This document shows positions 30,173-39,800 of a stretch of 64,000 bases of DNA, in pieces. The position numbers and the translations under genes are program-made. Positions within the stretch are counted from its first letter, which is position 1, and each line of letters starts with the position of its first letter. The DNA lies in NCBI RefSeq assembly GCF_001692445.1, contig NZ_MAQA01000001.1:167785-231784 (forward strand), read 5' to 3'. The notes beneath the pieces are model-generated. The model had not been told where the DNA came from and ran no database searches. It saw nothing but the letters and a program-made list of their open reading frames with translations. Source of the DNA: Oerskovia enterophila (lineage in GTDB: Bacteria; Actinomycetota; Actinomycetes; Actinomycetales; Cellulomonadaceae).

Positions 30173-32629
30173 ATGCGCTACGGCCACTTCGACACCGCTC
30201 GCGACGAGTACGTCATCGAGCGCCCAGACGTCCCCGTCTCGTGGACGAACTACCTGGGCACCAAGGACTTCTGCACCGTGCTCTCGCACAACGGCGGCGG
30301 CTACTCGTACTACAAGTCGGCGCAGACCGGCCGCATCTCGCGGTTCCGCCAGAACGGCGTCCCGCTCGACCGCCCGGGGCACTACGTGTACCTGCGCGAC
30401 GAGGCCGACGGCGACTTCTGGTCGGTGTCGTGGCAGCCGGTGGGCAAGCCGCTGGCGGAGGACGGGGCGCCTCTGGACCCCTCGGGCGGGGCGGGCCGCT
30501 GGACCACGCGCCACGGCCTGAGCTACTCGACGTTCGAGGCCCAGTACAAGGGCATCGACGCCCAGCAGACGATCTTCATCCCCCTGGACGACGACGTCGA
30601 GATCTGGGACGTGCGCCTGACCAACACGACCGACGAGGTCCGTGAGCTGACCGTCGGGTCGTACGTGGAGTTCTCCTTCCACACGATCACGATCGACAAC
30701 CAGAACCTGCAGATGTCGCTCTACTCGACGGGGTCGTCCCACGAGGACGGCATCATCGAGTACGACGCCTACTACGAGCCGTGGACGTTCCACTACTTCG
30801 CGTCGAGCGAGACGCCGTCGTCGTACGACTCGTTGCGTGACAACTTCATCGGCCCCTACCGGTCCGAGGCCAACCCGATCGCGATCGAGCGCGGGTACGG
30901 CTCGAACGAGAGCGCGACGACGCAGAACCACTGCGGTGCGCTCCAGCACAAGATCACGCTCCAGCCGGGCGAGACCAAGCGCCTCGTCTACATGCTCGGC
31001 TACGGCTCGCGCGCCGAGGCCGGTCGTGCGATGCAGGCCAAGTACGCGGACGTCGCGACGGTCGACGCCGAGCGTGCCCGCCTGGCCGCCTACTGGAAGG
31101 CCAAGCAGGACAAGCTGCGCATCCGCACGCCCCACGAGGGCATGAACACGATGATCAACTCGTGGACGCTGCTCCAGGCGGAGACCTGTGTCGTGTGGTC
31201 GCGCTTCGCGTCGTTCGTCGAGGTCGGCGGACGCAGCGGCCTGGGCTTCCGCGACACGGCCCAGGACGTCATGAGCGTCATCCACACCAACCCGACCAAG
31301 ACGCACCAGCGCATCGTCGAGCTCCTGCGGGCCCAGACGGAGGCGGGCTACGGCCTGCACCTGTTCGAGCCGAAGGCGTTCGACCCGGACGCACCCAAGC
31401 TGCCTGACGTCCCGTCGCCCACGATCGTCCCGACGCCGGACCCCAAGGACCTCATCCACGGGCTCGAGGACACGTGCTCGGACGACCACCTGTGGCTCGT
31501 GCCGTCGGTCGTGGAGTACGTCAAGGAGACGGGCCGCCTCGAGTTCCTCGACGAGGAGATCCCGTTCGCGGAGGGCACGCCCGCCACGGTGTACGAGCAC
31601 CTCACGCGCGCGCTCGACTTCTCGAGCCAGCAGGTCGGTCAGAACGGTGTGGCCCTGGGCCTGCGTGCGGACTGGAACGACTGCCTCAACCTGGGCGGCG
31701 GCGAGACCTCGCTGGTCACGTTCCTGCACGCGTGGGCCATCCAGGCGTTCCTGGAGCTCGCACGGCACCGTGCCGCTGCCGGGGACGAGGCCGCGGCAGC
31801 GGACGTCGCCAAGTACGAGGCCGAGCTCGAGCGCATCGCGAAGGTCGCGGACACCCAGCTCTGGGACGGCGCCTGGTGGATCCGCGGCTACACGCGCGAC
31901 GGCGTGAAGATCGGCTCGAACGACAACGACGAGGGCAAGATCTTCCTCGAGCACCAGGCGTGGCCCGTCATCGCGGGCATCACGACCCAGGAGCGCGGCG
32001 AGGCGTCGATGGACTCGGTGCGCGAGCTCCTGGGCTCGGAGTACGGCAACCACCTGAACTGGCCGGCGTTCACCAAGGTCGACGACACGGTCGGGTTCGT
32101 GACGCGCGTGTACCCGGGCATCAAGGAGAACGCCGCGATCTTCTCGCACCCGAACGCGTGGCCCATCATCGCCGAGGCCATGCTGGGCCGCGGTGACGAG
32201 GCCGTGCAGTTCTACGACGCGATCCTGCCGTACAACCAGAACGACAACATCGAGGTCCGCGGGGCCGAGCCGTACGCCTACGTGCAGTTCCTGTACGGCC
32301 GTGACCACGAGTGGTTCGGCAAGGCGCAGAACCCGTGGCTCACGGGCACCGCAGGCTGGATGTACACGGCCGCGACCAAGTACATCCTCGGAGTGCGCCT
32401 GGCTCTCGACGGTCTGGTCGTCGACCCGTCGATCCCCAAGGACTGGGACGGCTTCGAGGTGCGTCGCGAGTGGCGCGGAGCGGTCTACGAGATCGAGGTC
32501 CGCAACCCCGACCACGTCTCGAAGGGCGTGACGTCGGTGACGCTCGACGGCGTCGAGCTCGACCCGACGCAGCCGATCCCGGCCCAGCCGGAGGGCTCCG
32601 AGGTCAAGGTCGTCGTGACGCTGGGCTGA
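30173..32629 (+). CDS. GH94 disaccharide phosphorylase, chitobiose-phosphorylase-like
   Basis: 818-residue cytoplasmic inverting phosphorylase of GH94, cleaving a beta-1,4-disaccharide with phosphate to an alpha-sugar 1-phosphate and a free sugar. The catalytic acid is Asp503 in RADWNDCLN. An N-terminal beta-sandwich (about 1-280) precedes the (alpha/alpha)6 barrel. The subsite regions read [17 protein letters not shown] (337-353) and [16 protein letters not shown] (644-659). As I remember the families, these match N,N'-diacetylchitobiose phosphorylase. Cellobiose phosphorylases have NMSRSASFFETG and a Tyr-containing STYPPGYKENG. The likely substrate is therefore chitobiose or a related N-acetylated disaccharide, but cellobiose cannot be ruled out. 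No signal peptide. Confidence 0.85.
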   Translation: MRYGHFDTARDEYVIERPDVPVSWTNYLGTKDFCTVLSHNGGGYSYYKSAQTGRISRFRQNGVPLDRPGHYVYLRDEADGDFWSVSWQPVGKPLAEDGAPLDPSGGAGRWTTRHGLSYSTFEAQYKGIDAQQTIFIPLDDDVEIWDVRLTNTTDEVRELTVGSYVEFSFHTITIDNQNLQMSLYSTGSSHEDGIIEYDAYYEPWTFHYFASSETPSSYDSLRDNFIGPYRSEANPIAIERGYGSNESATTQNHCGALQHKITLQPGETKRLVYMLGYGSRAEAGRAMQAKYADVATVDAERARLAAYWKAKQDKLRIRTPHEGMNTMINSWTLLQAETCVVWSRFASFVEVGGRSGLGFRDTAQDVMSVIHTNPTKTHQRIVELLRAQTEAGYGLHLFEPKAFDPDAPKLPDVPSPTIVPTPDPKDLIHGLEDTCSDDHLWLVPSVVEYVKETGRLEFLDEEIPFAEGTPATVYEHLTRALDFSSQQVGQNGVALGLRADWNDCLNLGGGETSLVTFLHAWAIQAFLELARHRAAAGDEAAAADVAKYEAELERIAKVADTQLWDGAWWIRGYTRDGVKIGSNDNDEGKIFLEHQAWPVIAGITTQERGEASMDSVRELLGSEYGNHLNWPAFTKVDDTVGFVTRVYPGIKENAAIFSHPNAWPIIAEAMLGRGDEAVQFYDAILPYNQNDNIEVRGAEPYAYVQFLYGRDHEWFGKAQNPWLTGTAGWMYTAATKYILGVRLALDGLVVDPSIPKDWDGFEVRREWRGAVYEIEVRNPDHVSKGVTSVTLDGVELDPTQPIPAQPEGSEVKVVVTLG

Positions 32630-32641
32630 GTCGCCCTCAGC

Positions 32642-32702
32642 TGCCGAGAACGGGGTTGTGGTCGTTCTGAGACTCAGAACGACCACAACCCCGTTCTCGG
32701 CA
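32642..32702. terminator. 61-bp near-perfect palindrome between convergent genes
   Basis: Arms 32642-32671 and 32673-32702 are exact reverse complements separated by a single A. It lies 13 nt after the phosphorylase stop and 69 nt after the convergent xthA stop. It is followed by direct copies of TCGGCACCGGGGGTT (32697-32731). No T-run. Probably a bidirectional terminator. Confidence 0.75.
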
Positions 32703-32770
32703 CCGGGGGTTTTCGGCACCGGGGGTTCTCGGTGCCTGGAGCGGCCGGGGGCCGCCTGGGGGCCCGGTGG

Positions 32771-33562
32771 TCAGTCCGAGAAGTCCACGATCACCGGGAC
32801 ATGGTCCGAGGCGCCCTTGCCCTTGCGCTCGTCGCGGTCGATCTCCACGCCCGTCGCGCGGGCCCGCAGCGCGGGGGACAGGTAGGCGAAGTCGATCCGC
32901 ATGCCCTGGTTCTTGGGGAAGCGCAGCTGCTGATAGTCCCAGTAGGTGTACTTGTGCTCCTCGGGGAAGAACTCGCGCGTGACCTCGGTGTACCCGGCCT
33001 CGGCGAACGCTGAGAACGCCTCCCTCTCGGGCGGGGAGGTGTGCGTGTGCCCCGCGAACACGGCCGGGTCCCACACGTCGGTGTCGAGCGGCGCGACGTT
33101 CCAGTCGCCGACCAGCGCCACCTGCGCCGCAGGATCGGCCGCGAGCCAGCCCGCGGCCTGCTCGCGCAGGTTGCCGAGCCACTCGAGCTTGTACGGGTAG
33201 TGCGGGTCGTCGAGCGCGCGCCCGTGCGGCACGTACAGGCTCCACACGCGCACGCCGCCGCACGTCGCACCGATCGCCCGCGCCTCCAGGTGCGGCTCGG
33301 CCCCGAAGTGCGGTTGCGTCGCGAAGCCCGTCTCGACGTCCTCGATCCCCACGCGGGACACGATCGCGACCCCGTTCCACTGGCTCAGCCCGAAGTGCGC
33401 GACCTCGTACCCCGCGGCCTCGAAGACCTCGTGCGGGAACTGGGCGTCCTTGCACTTGGTCTCCTGCAGCGCGAGCACGTCGGTGCCCGAGCGCTCCAGG
33501 AAGGCCACGGCCCGCTCGGCGCGGGCTCGGATCGAGTTGATGTTCCAGGTGGCGAGTCGCAT
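32771..33562 (-). CDS. xthA: Exodeoxyribonuclease III
   Basis: 263-residue DNA repair nuclease (AP endonuclease, 3'-5' exonuclease) of the EEP fold. Visible motifs are MRLATWNINSIRAR, LQETK (metal Glu), YVPHGR, GDWNVAP and the C-terminal SDHVPV catalytic His. Length is normal for ExoIII. The ATG at 33562 begins the conserved domain; upstream codons in the frame are unrelated. It is divergent from the SDR gene. Confidence 0.95.
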   Translation of the reverse strand: MRLATWNINSIRARAERAVAFLERSGTDVLALQETKCKDAQFPHEVFEAAGYEVAHFGLSQWNGVAIVSRVGIEDVETGFATQPHFGAEPHLEARAIGATCGGVRVWSLYVPHGRALDDPHYPYKLEWLGNLREQAAGWLAADPAAQVALVGDWNVAPLDTDVWDPAVFAGHTHTSPPEREAFSAFAEAGYTEVTREFFPEEHKYTYWDYQQLRFPKNQGMRIDFAYLSPALRARATGVEIDRDERKGKGASDHVPVIVDFSD

Positions 33563-33687
33563 GGCGCCCAGGCTAGCCGGGGCGACCCACGCCCGGTGCG
33601 GGCTGACGGCGAGCCGGCGGCCCGAGGTGCGTGGCGCCGTCGGGCACGGGGGTCCCCCGCCCGTCGTGCGCCCCCTAGGCTGGGCCC

Positions 33688-34455
33688 ATGGCGACTGCAC
33701 TGATCACCGGCGCGAGCGCCGGCCTGGGCCTCGAGTTCGCGTGGCAGCTGGCCACGGCCCGTCACGACCTGGTCCTCGTCGCGCGCGACGCCGAGCGCCT
33801 CGAGCGCGTCGCGGCGCAGATCCGCGCGGCCGCGGGCGTGCGGGTCCAGGTGCTCCCGGCGGACCTCTCGGTGCCCGACGACGTCGCGCGCGTCGCAGCA
33901 CGCCTCGCCGTGGTCGACGAGGACGAGGCAGGACAGCGGCCCGTGGGCCTGCTCGTCAACAACGCCGGCTACGCGGTGCACCAGCGCTTCGTGGGCGGGG
34001 ACGTCGACGCCGAGGTCAAGGCGCTGGACGTCATGGTGCGCGCGGTCCTGGTGCTCTCGCACGCCGCGGCGGGCCAGATGACCGAGCGCGGGCGCGGCGC
34101 GATCCTCAACGTCGCGTCGGTCGCGGCGCTCACGGCGAGCGGGACCTACTCGGCCGCCAAGGCGTGGGTGCGGACGTTCACCGAGGGGCTCGCGGTCGAG
34201 CTGCGCGGGACGGGCGTGACGGCCACGGCCCTGTGCCCGGGGCTCATGCACACCGAGTTCCACGAGCGGGCCGGGATCGACTACACGCAGCTTCCCGAGG
34301 TCGCGTGGCTCAACGCGGACCGGGTCGTCGCGGCGGCCCTCGCGGACGTGCGCCGCGGCGTCGTGATCTCGACGCCCTCGCTGCGGTACCGGCTGGCGTC
34401 GGGGCTGCTCAAGGTCGCACCGCGTGCGGCCGTGCGGGCGTTCGAGGCGCGCTGA
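33688..34455 (+). CDS. SDR-family oxidoreductase
   Basis: 255-residue classical short-chain dehydrogenase. The cofactor loop is TGASAGLG, structural NNAG is in LLVNNAGYA, the catalytic Ser is in NVASVAA, and the YSAAK motif carries the Tyr and Lys. The Arg after beta-2 (VARDAERL) suggests NADP. Substrate unknown; it resembles the DltE/YqjQ-like group of general SDRs. pyrE starts 61 nt downstream. Confidence 0.92.
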   Translation: MATALITGASAGLGLEFAWQLATARHDLVLVARDAERLERVAAQIRAAAGVRVQVLPADLSVPDDVARVAARLAVVDEDEAGQRPVGLLVNNAGYAVHQRFVGGDVDAEVKALDVMVRAVLVLSHAAAGQMTERGRGAILNVASVAALTASGTYSAAKAWVRTFTEGLAVELRGTGVTATALCPGLMHTEFHERAGIDYTQLPEVAWLNADRVVAAALADVRRGVVISTPSLRYRLASGLLKVAPRAAVRAFEAR

Positions 34456-34516
34456 CCGGTCTCGGGTCGCGGTCGGGCGCGGAGGACGGACCCGCAGGAA
34501 CGCTAGCCTTGACCCC

Positions 34517-35101
34517 ATGACCGACACCTCCACGCACCTGTCCCCGACGCCCCGCGAGCAGCTCCGCGACCTGATCGCCGAGCTGGCGATCGTGCACGGG
34601 AAGGTCACGCTCTCCTCGGGCAAGGAAGCCGACTACTACGTGGACCTGCGCCGCATCACGCTGCACCACCGCGCGGCGCCGCTCGTCGGGCACGTCCTGC
34701 TGGACCAGCTCGAGGAGGCCGGGCTGGGGACCGCGGAGGTCGACGCCGTGGGCGGACTGACGCTCGGTGCTGACCCCATCGCGACCGCGCTGCTGCACGC
34801 CGCGGCCTCGCGGGGCCAGGACCTCGACGCGTTCGTGGTGCGCAAGGCCGCCAAGGCCCACGGGATGCAGCGTCAGATCGAGGGGCCGGAGATCGCGGGG
34901 CGCCGCGTCGTCGTCGTCGAGGACACGACGACGACGGGCGGCTCGCCCATCACGGCGATCGAGGCGGCGCGGGCAGCGGGCGCCGAGGTCGTGGGCGTCG
35001 CGACGATCATGGACCGCGACACGGGCGCACGCGAGAAGATCGAGGCGCTGGGCGTGCCCTACTTCTCGATCTTCGGTCTGACGGACTTCGACCTCGCCTG
35101 A
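34517..35101 (+). CDS. pyrE: Orotate phosphoribosyltransferase
   Basis: 194 residues. It forms OMP from orotate and PRPP in pyrimidine synthesis. The PRPP loop VVVVEDTTTTGGS and N-terminal motifs KVTLSSGKEADYYVDLR are diagnostic. The longer upstream frame is not used, since ATG 34517 starts at the expected helix. Upstream and downstream genes are unrelated functionally; in many actinobacteria pyrE is likewise unlinked from the pyr operon and near xthA or SpoU-type genes. Confidence 0.95.
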   Translation: MTDTSTHLSPTPREQLRDLIAELAIVHGKVTLSSGKEADYYVDLRRITLHHRAAPLVGHVLLDQLEEAGLGTAEVDAVGGLTLGADPIATALLHAAASRGQDLDAFVVRKAAKAHGMQRQIEGPEIAGRRVVVVEDTTTTGGSPITAIEAARAAGAEVVGVATIMDRDTGAREKIEALGVPYFSIFGLTDFDLA

Positions 35102-35162
35102 GCGGGGCCTGAGCAGGTCTTGAGCGACCCGTGAGCGGGCCGGCAGCGGGAGGGGGCACGTC

Positions 35163-35897
35163 GTGACCTGGGTGGCGTGGGTCGTCTTCGTCGTCGTGGA
35201 CGTCGTGGCGATCGGTCTGATGTACGTGTTCTGGCGGGCCGGCAAGGCGCGGCTGCGCATGTTCGAGGCGTGGGCCGCGCGCCACGGGTGGCGCTACGAG
35301 GCCCTCGACCGCGAGCTCGCCAAGCGCTGGCGGGGGACCCCGTTCGGGGCGGGGCACGACCGCAAGGCGACCGAGGTCCTCGCGGGCGAGTACGCAGGCC
35401 GCCCGGCGCGGTCGTTCACGTACGTCTGGACGGTCGGGGGTGGCAAGAGCGAGACGACGCACACGGCGCACGTGGTCGCCCTGTTCCTGCCGGCGGTGCT
35501 GCCCGCGCTCGAGCTGACGCCCGAGGGATTCGGGGCCAGGCTCGCCAAGGCGTTCGGCGGGCAGGACGTGCAGCTCGAGTCGGAGGACTTCAACCGGGCC
35601 TGGCGCGTCGAGACGAGCGACCTCCGGTTCGCGCACCAGGTCCTGCACCCGCGCCTCATGCACCGTCTCCTCGAGCCGGACTTCGCGCGACGCAACGTGC
35701 GGATCGAGGGGGACGCGATCCTCGGGTGGACGGGGGGCAGGACGGTCCTGGACAACGTGTTCCCCCTCATGTCGCGGCTCGCGGCCGTGGCCGACGCGAT
35801 CCCGGACCACGTCTGGCTCGACCGCGGGGCGTCGCCACCGCGTCGGCAGGGAGACCCGCCCCGCTCCGCGCCGACGTGGGGGACGCCGGCTCCCTGA
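35163..35897 (+). CDS. Single-pass membrane protein of unknown function
   Basis: 244 residues from a GTG start with GGGAGGGGGCACGTC upstream. One N-terminal membrane helix (about 3-24) is followed by a soluble domain of mixed alpha/beta character with FEAWAARHGWRYEA and a Pro-rich end. The pattern of a helix then W-A-x-x-x-G-W-x-Y resembles DUF3137-type or actinobacterial hypothetical proteins that sit beside lemA. No catalytic motif recognised. Confidence 0.75.
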   Translation: MTWVAWVVFVVVDVVAIGLMYVFWRAGKARLRMFEAWAARHGWRYEALDRELAKRWRGTPFGAGHDRKATEVLAGEYAGRPARSFTYVWTVGGGKSETTHTAHVVALFLPAVLPALELTPEGFGARLAKAFGGQDVQLESEDFNRAWRVETSDLRFAHQVLHPRLMHRLLEPDFARRNVRIEGDAILGWTGGRTVLDNVFPLMSRLAAVADAIPDHVWLDRGASPPRRQGDPPRSAPTWGTPAP

Positions 35898-36041
35898 CGC
35901 CTCGGTCCGGGGTGCCGTGCTCCCCGCTACGATGCACGTACCTTCCGCGTCGCCCGACGACGTCACGCACCTCGGCCTGTCGGGCCCGGGCGCGCGGGCG
36001 TCCGGGCCGGGCGGTCCGACACCTCAGCCCAAGGGGGCAGC

Positions 36042-36638
36042 ATGTCAGGCGGCATCATCGCCTTGATCGTCATCGGCGTCATCGTCCTGATCGTCCTCTT
36101 CTGGGCGGTCGCGCAGTACAACGGCTTCGTCCGGCTGCGGAACCTGGTGCAGGAGTCGTGGCGTCAGATCGACGTCGAGCTGCACCGGCGCCATGACCTC
36201 ATCCCGAACCTGATGGAGACCGTGAAGGGGTACGCCGCGCACGAGCGGGGCGTCTTCGAGCAGGTCGCCGCGGCGCGTTCGGCAGCGGCGGGACCGGTCT
36301 CCGGTCCGGCGGACCAGGCGGCCAAGGAGAACCAGCTGACGCAGGCGCTCGGTCGGCTGTTCGCGGTCGCCGAGGCCTACCCGCAGCTCCGTGCCAGCGA
36401 GAACTTCGGTCAGCTCCAGGCCGAGCTGACGAACACCGAGGACCGCATCGCGGCCGGTCGTCGGTTCTACAACGCGAACGTCCGCACGCTGAACACCAAG
36501 GTCGAGACGTTCCCGCCGAACGTCATCGCGAAGATGTTCGGCTTCCAGCGGGCCGAGTACTTCGAGGTCGACAACCCGGCGGTGCGCAACGCGCCGCGCC
36601 TGGACTTCAACGGCAACGGCCCGATCCTCGACCGCTGA
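36042..36638 (+). CDS. LemA family protein
   Basis: 198 residues. An N-terminal membrane helix (about 5-25, IIALIVIGVIVLIVLFWAV) is followed by a four-helix LemA domain. It has the diagnostic NGFVRLRNLVQESWRQIDVELHRR-like start (NLVQESWRQIDVELHRRHDLIPNL), then LQAELTNTEDRIAAGRRFYN and KVETFPPNVIAKMFGF. LemA proteins are membrane-anchored and of uncertain function. It follows the unknown membrane protein on the same strand. Confidence 0.93.
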   Translation: MSGGIIALIVIGVIVLIVLFWAVAQYNGFVRLRNLVQESWRQIDVELHRRHDLIPNLMETVKGYAAHERGVFEQVAAARSAAAGPVSGPADQAAKENQLTQALGRLFAVAEAYPQLRASENFGQLQAELTNTEDRIAAGRRFYNANVRTLNTKVETFPPNVIAKMFGFQRAEYFEVDNPAVRNAPRLDFNGNGPILDR

Positions 36639-36675
36639 GGTCGAGGACCGGCCGCGACGTGCGGCACGGACGGAC

Positions 36676-36708
36676 GAGGGGCGGTGCGCCAGGGGCGCGC
36701 CGCCCCTC
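36676..36708 (+). terminator. Hairpin after lemA
   Basis: GAGGGGCGG (36676-36684) pairs with CCGCCCCTC (36700-36708), 38 nt after the lemA stop, separating it from the iron-regulated gene. Confidence 0.5.
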
Positions 36709-36765
36709 GGCGCGTCCCGGTCCGACGGGCGTCTGAGACGAGGGTGTGACTCCGACCACAGGAGA

Positions 36766-36799
36766 TAAGGTAATCCTTGCTTTGGTGAGGCACGCCTTA
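36766..36799 (+). promoter_or_regulatory. Two adjacent DtxR/IdeR-like iron boxes
   Basis: The DtxR/IdeR consensus is TWAGGTWAGSCTWACCTWA. By eye, 36766-36784 (TAAGGTAATCCTTGCTTTG) agrees at 15 of 19 positions and 36781-36799 (TTTGGTGAGGCACGCCTTA) at 14 of 19. A TTATAT (36797-36802) that could be the -10 overlaps the second. Binding of the iron-loaded repressor here would block the promoter of the haem-protein gene starting at 36884. Confidence 0.6.
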
Positions 36800-36883
36800 T
36801 ATGGTCCACAGGGCGATGGTCGAGAGACCTGTCGCCCTGACGCCGCCATCGCGGGCGGCCCACGAACCATCACGGGAGACCGA

Positions 36884-39800
36884 GTGCTCATCACGCAACG
36901 AGGAGGGCGCCGTCGCGCTCTCGCCTCACTCCTGACCGGAGCGCTCGTCGCCGGTCTCGCAGTCGTCGGGGTCACTCCCGCCAGCGCCGCGGACACCGTC
37001 ATGGTGTCGGGCGGCAGCGCCACCTGGAACCTCAAGGACAGCTGGACCGGCTACGTCGGCGGTGCGGGGACCATCACGCCCGCGCTGACCGACGGCAAGT
37101 CCGTGTACTCGCCCGCGAGCGGCAGCATCGACCCCGTGACGGGTGTCGGCGCGCTGCGCTTCGGCGGATCGACCCACTACTCGGCGCACGGCGGCATCCT
37201 CGACGTCACCGTCTCGGACCTGCGTCTCGCGATCAGCTCGCCGACGACCGGCGTCCTCACCGCGGACGTCGCCACGGCCGCAGGGTTGGCGGACGACGTC
37301 AAGGTCGCCGACGTGGCCGTGAGCACGGCCCGCGCGGGCGACACGCTCACCGTCACGGCGAACGGGGCCCTGTCCAGCGCGTTCGGTGCGCTCGACGGCA
37401 ACTTCGTCGACTACGTCGGCCAGCCGATGTCGACCTTCACCGCCACGCTCGACGCGCCGCTCCCCGTGGCGCCGGCCGCGCCGACGACCACGACGCTCGC
37501 GGTCGCCCCGGCGGGCACCTCGGTCGAGGGCACGGCGGTAGCGCTGAGCGCGACGGTCGCCCCGGCAGCGGCGGGCAGCGTCGAGTTCCTCGACGGCCCC
37601 ACCTCGCTGGGTACGGCCACTGTGTCCGACGGCGCCGCTCGCCTCGACGTCACAGCTCCGGCCGTGGGGGAGCACGCCTACTCGGCACGCTTCACCCCGG
37701 CCGACGCAGCCGCGTTCGTCGCCTCGACGTCCGCGTCCACCGCGCACACCGTGACGGCCAAGACCGTCGACCCGCCGGCTCCGGTCGCAGACCCGAAGGT
37801 GACGGTCACGCCGAGCACGGACGTCGACCCCGCGGTCGAGAACACGTTCACGATCTCGGGGACGGGGTTCGTGGGTGCTGGCGCGAAGAACGGTGCCTAC
37901 GTCCTGCTGGGCGAGTCGTCGATCTGGAAGGGCGAGGGCCCGCTCCTAGCCGAGGGCTGGCTGCAGCAGGTCTACGTCCGCTCGATCGTCGACGGCGCGT
38001 TCACGACCACGATCACGGTCCCGGCGGGCTCGTTCGACGCCACGAAGGAGTACGTGGTCGCGACGTCGGCCGCGCACGCCCTCTCGGTCACGGATCGTTC
38101 GCTCGACACGTTCACGCCCGTCACGTTCAAGGGCGAGGAGCCCACGGCTCCGGTGTTCGAGCCTGCGATCGAGGTCTTCGCTGCTGATGGTGTGACGCCG
38201 CTGGGCGACACTTTGGTCCGTCCCGGTGACGCGATCGTGGTGAAGGGTTCCGGTTTCGATCCGGCGGCGAACGTCGGTGGTCGTGGGGCGCCGATCCCGG
38301 CGAACCTGCCGCAGGGTACGTACGTGGTGTTCGGCTCGTTCGCGGACGAGTGGCAGCCGTCGACCGGTGCGCCGACCACGGCTCGCAAGGTCGGGCCGCA
38401 GGCGTGGGCCCTGGCGGAGTCGGTGCTGGACCAGGTCCCGCCGGCTTTCCAGGGGACGATCCGCAAGCAGTGGGTCGACATCGCCGAGGACGGCTCGTTC
38501 ACGGCGACGCTGACGCTTGCCGAGCTCGAGGCGATCGAGGGCGGTTCCTTCGGGGTCTACACCTACGCGGCCGGTGGCGTGAAGAACGCCGCTCAGGAGC
38601 TCGCGTTCCCCGTGAGCTTCACCAACGACCCGGCCCCGGTGTTCGAGCCTGCGATCGAGGTCTTCGCTGCCGATGGTGTGACGCCGTTGAAGAGCACGTT
38701 GGTGCGTCCGGGTGACGCGGTCGTGGTGAAGGGGTCTGGTTTCGATCCGGCGGCGAACGTCGGTGGTCGTGGGATGCCGATCCCGGCGAACCTGCCGCAG
38801 GGCACGTACGTGGTGTTCGGCTCGTTCGCGGACGAGTGGCAGCCGTCGGCGGGTGCGCCGGCGTCGGCTCGCAAGGTCGGGCCGCAGGCGTGGGCTCTGG
38901 CGGAGTCGGTGCTGGAGCAGGTTCCGCCGGCTTTCCAGGGGACGATCCGCAAGCAGTGGGTCGACATCGCGGAGGACGGTTCGTTCACGGCGACGTTGAC
39001 GCTCGCTGAGCTCGAGGCGATCGAGGGTGGGTCGTTCGGTGTCTACACCTACGCGGCTGGTGGCGTGAAGAACGCCGCCCAGGAGCTCTCGGTCCCGGTC
39101 AGCTTCACCAACGCCCCGGCGCCTGCGCCGCTCACGGTCACCCTCGGTGCGCCGTCGGTCACGGCGGGAGCCAAGCTGTCGCTCACCGTCGCGGGTCTTG
39201 CGACCGGCGACAAGGTCTCGTCCGTCCTCCTGGGCGACACCTCGGCGAGCTTCGTCGCGAGCGGCGACTCGGTCGTCGTGACGGTGCCGGCGGACCAGGC
39301 CCCTGGTGAGCTCACGGTCACCGTGACGAGCACGCTCGGTGCCACGGGGACGGCGACCGTCACGGTCGTCGGCAAGCCGGTGGTCCCGGTCGCCGATCCG
39401 AAGGTGACGGTCACGCCGAGTGCGGACGTCGACCCCGCGGTCGAGAACGTGTTCACGGTGACGGGTACCGGCTTCGTGGGCGAGGGCGCCAGGTACGGCG
39501 CGTACGTGCTGCTGGGTGACGCCTCGATCTGGAAGGGCGAAGGCCCTCTGGTGGCGTCGGGTTGGCTCGGTCTGCAGTGGGTGTCGCCCGCTCAGGTCGT
39601 CGACGGGAAGTTCACGACGACGATCACGGTTCCGGCCGGGTCGTTCGACGCGTCGAAGGAGTACGTGGTCGCGACGTCGGCGGCGCACGGCCTGTCTGCC
39701 ACGGACCGCACGCTCGACACGTTCACGGCTCTGTCGGTGAAGCAGCCTGGGAAGGACGCGGAGGCGACGAGCACGACGCTGCGCGCTTCGTCGGGGAGCA

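Noticed and set aside
36746..36883. Earlier GTG start for the HtaA protein
   Set aside because: It would place the iron boxes and presumed promoter inside the gene and remove the signal peptide from the N-terminus.
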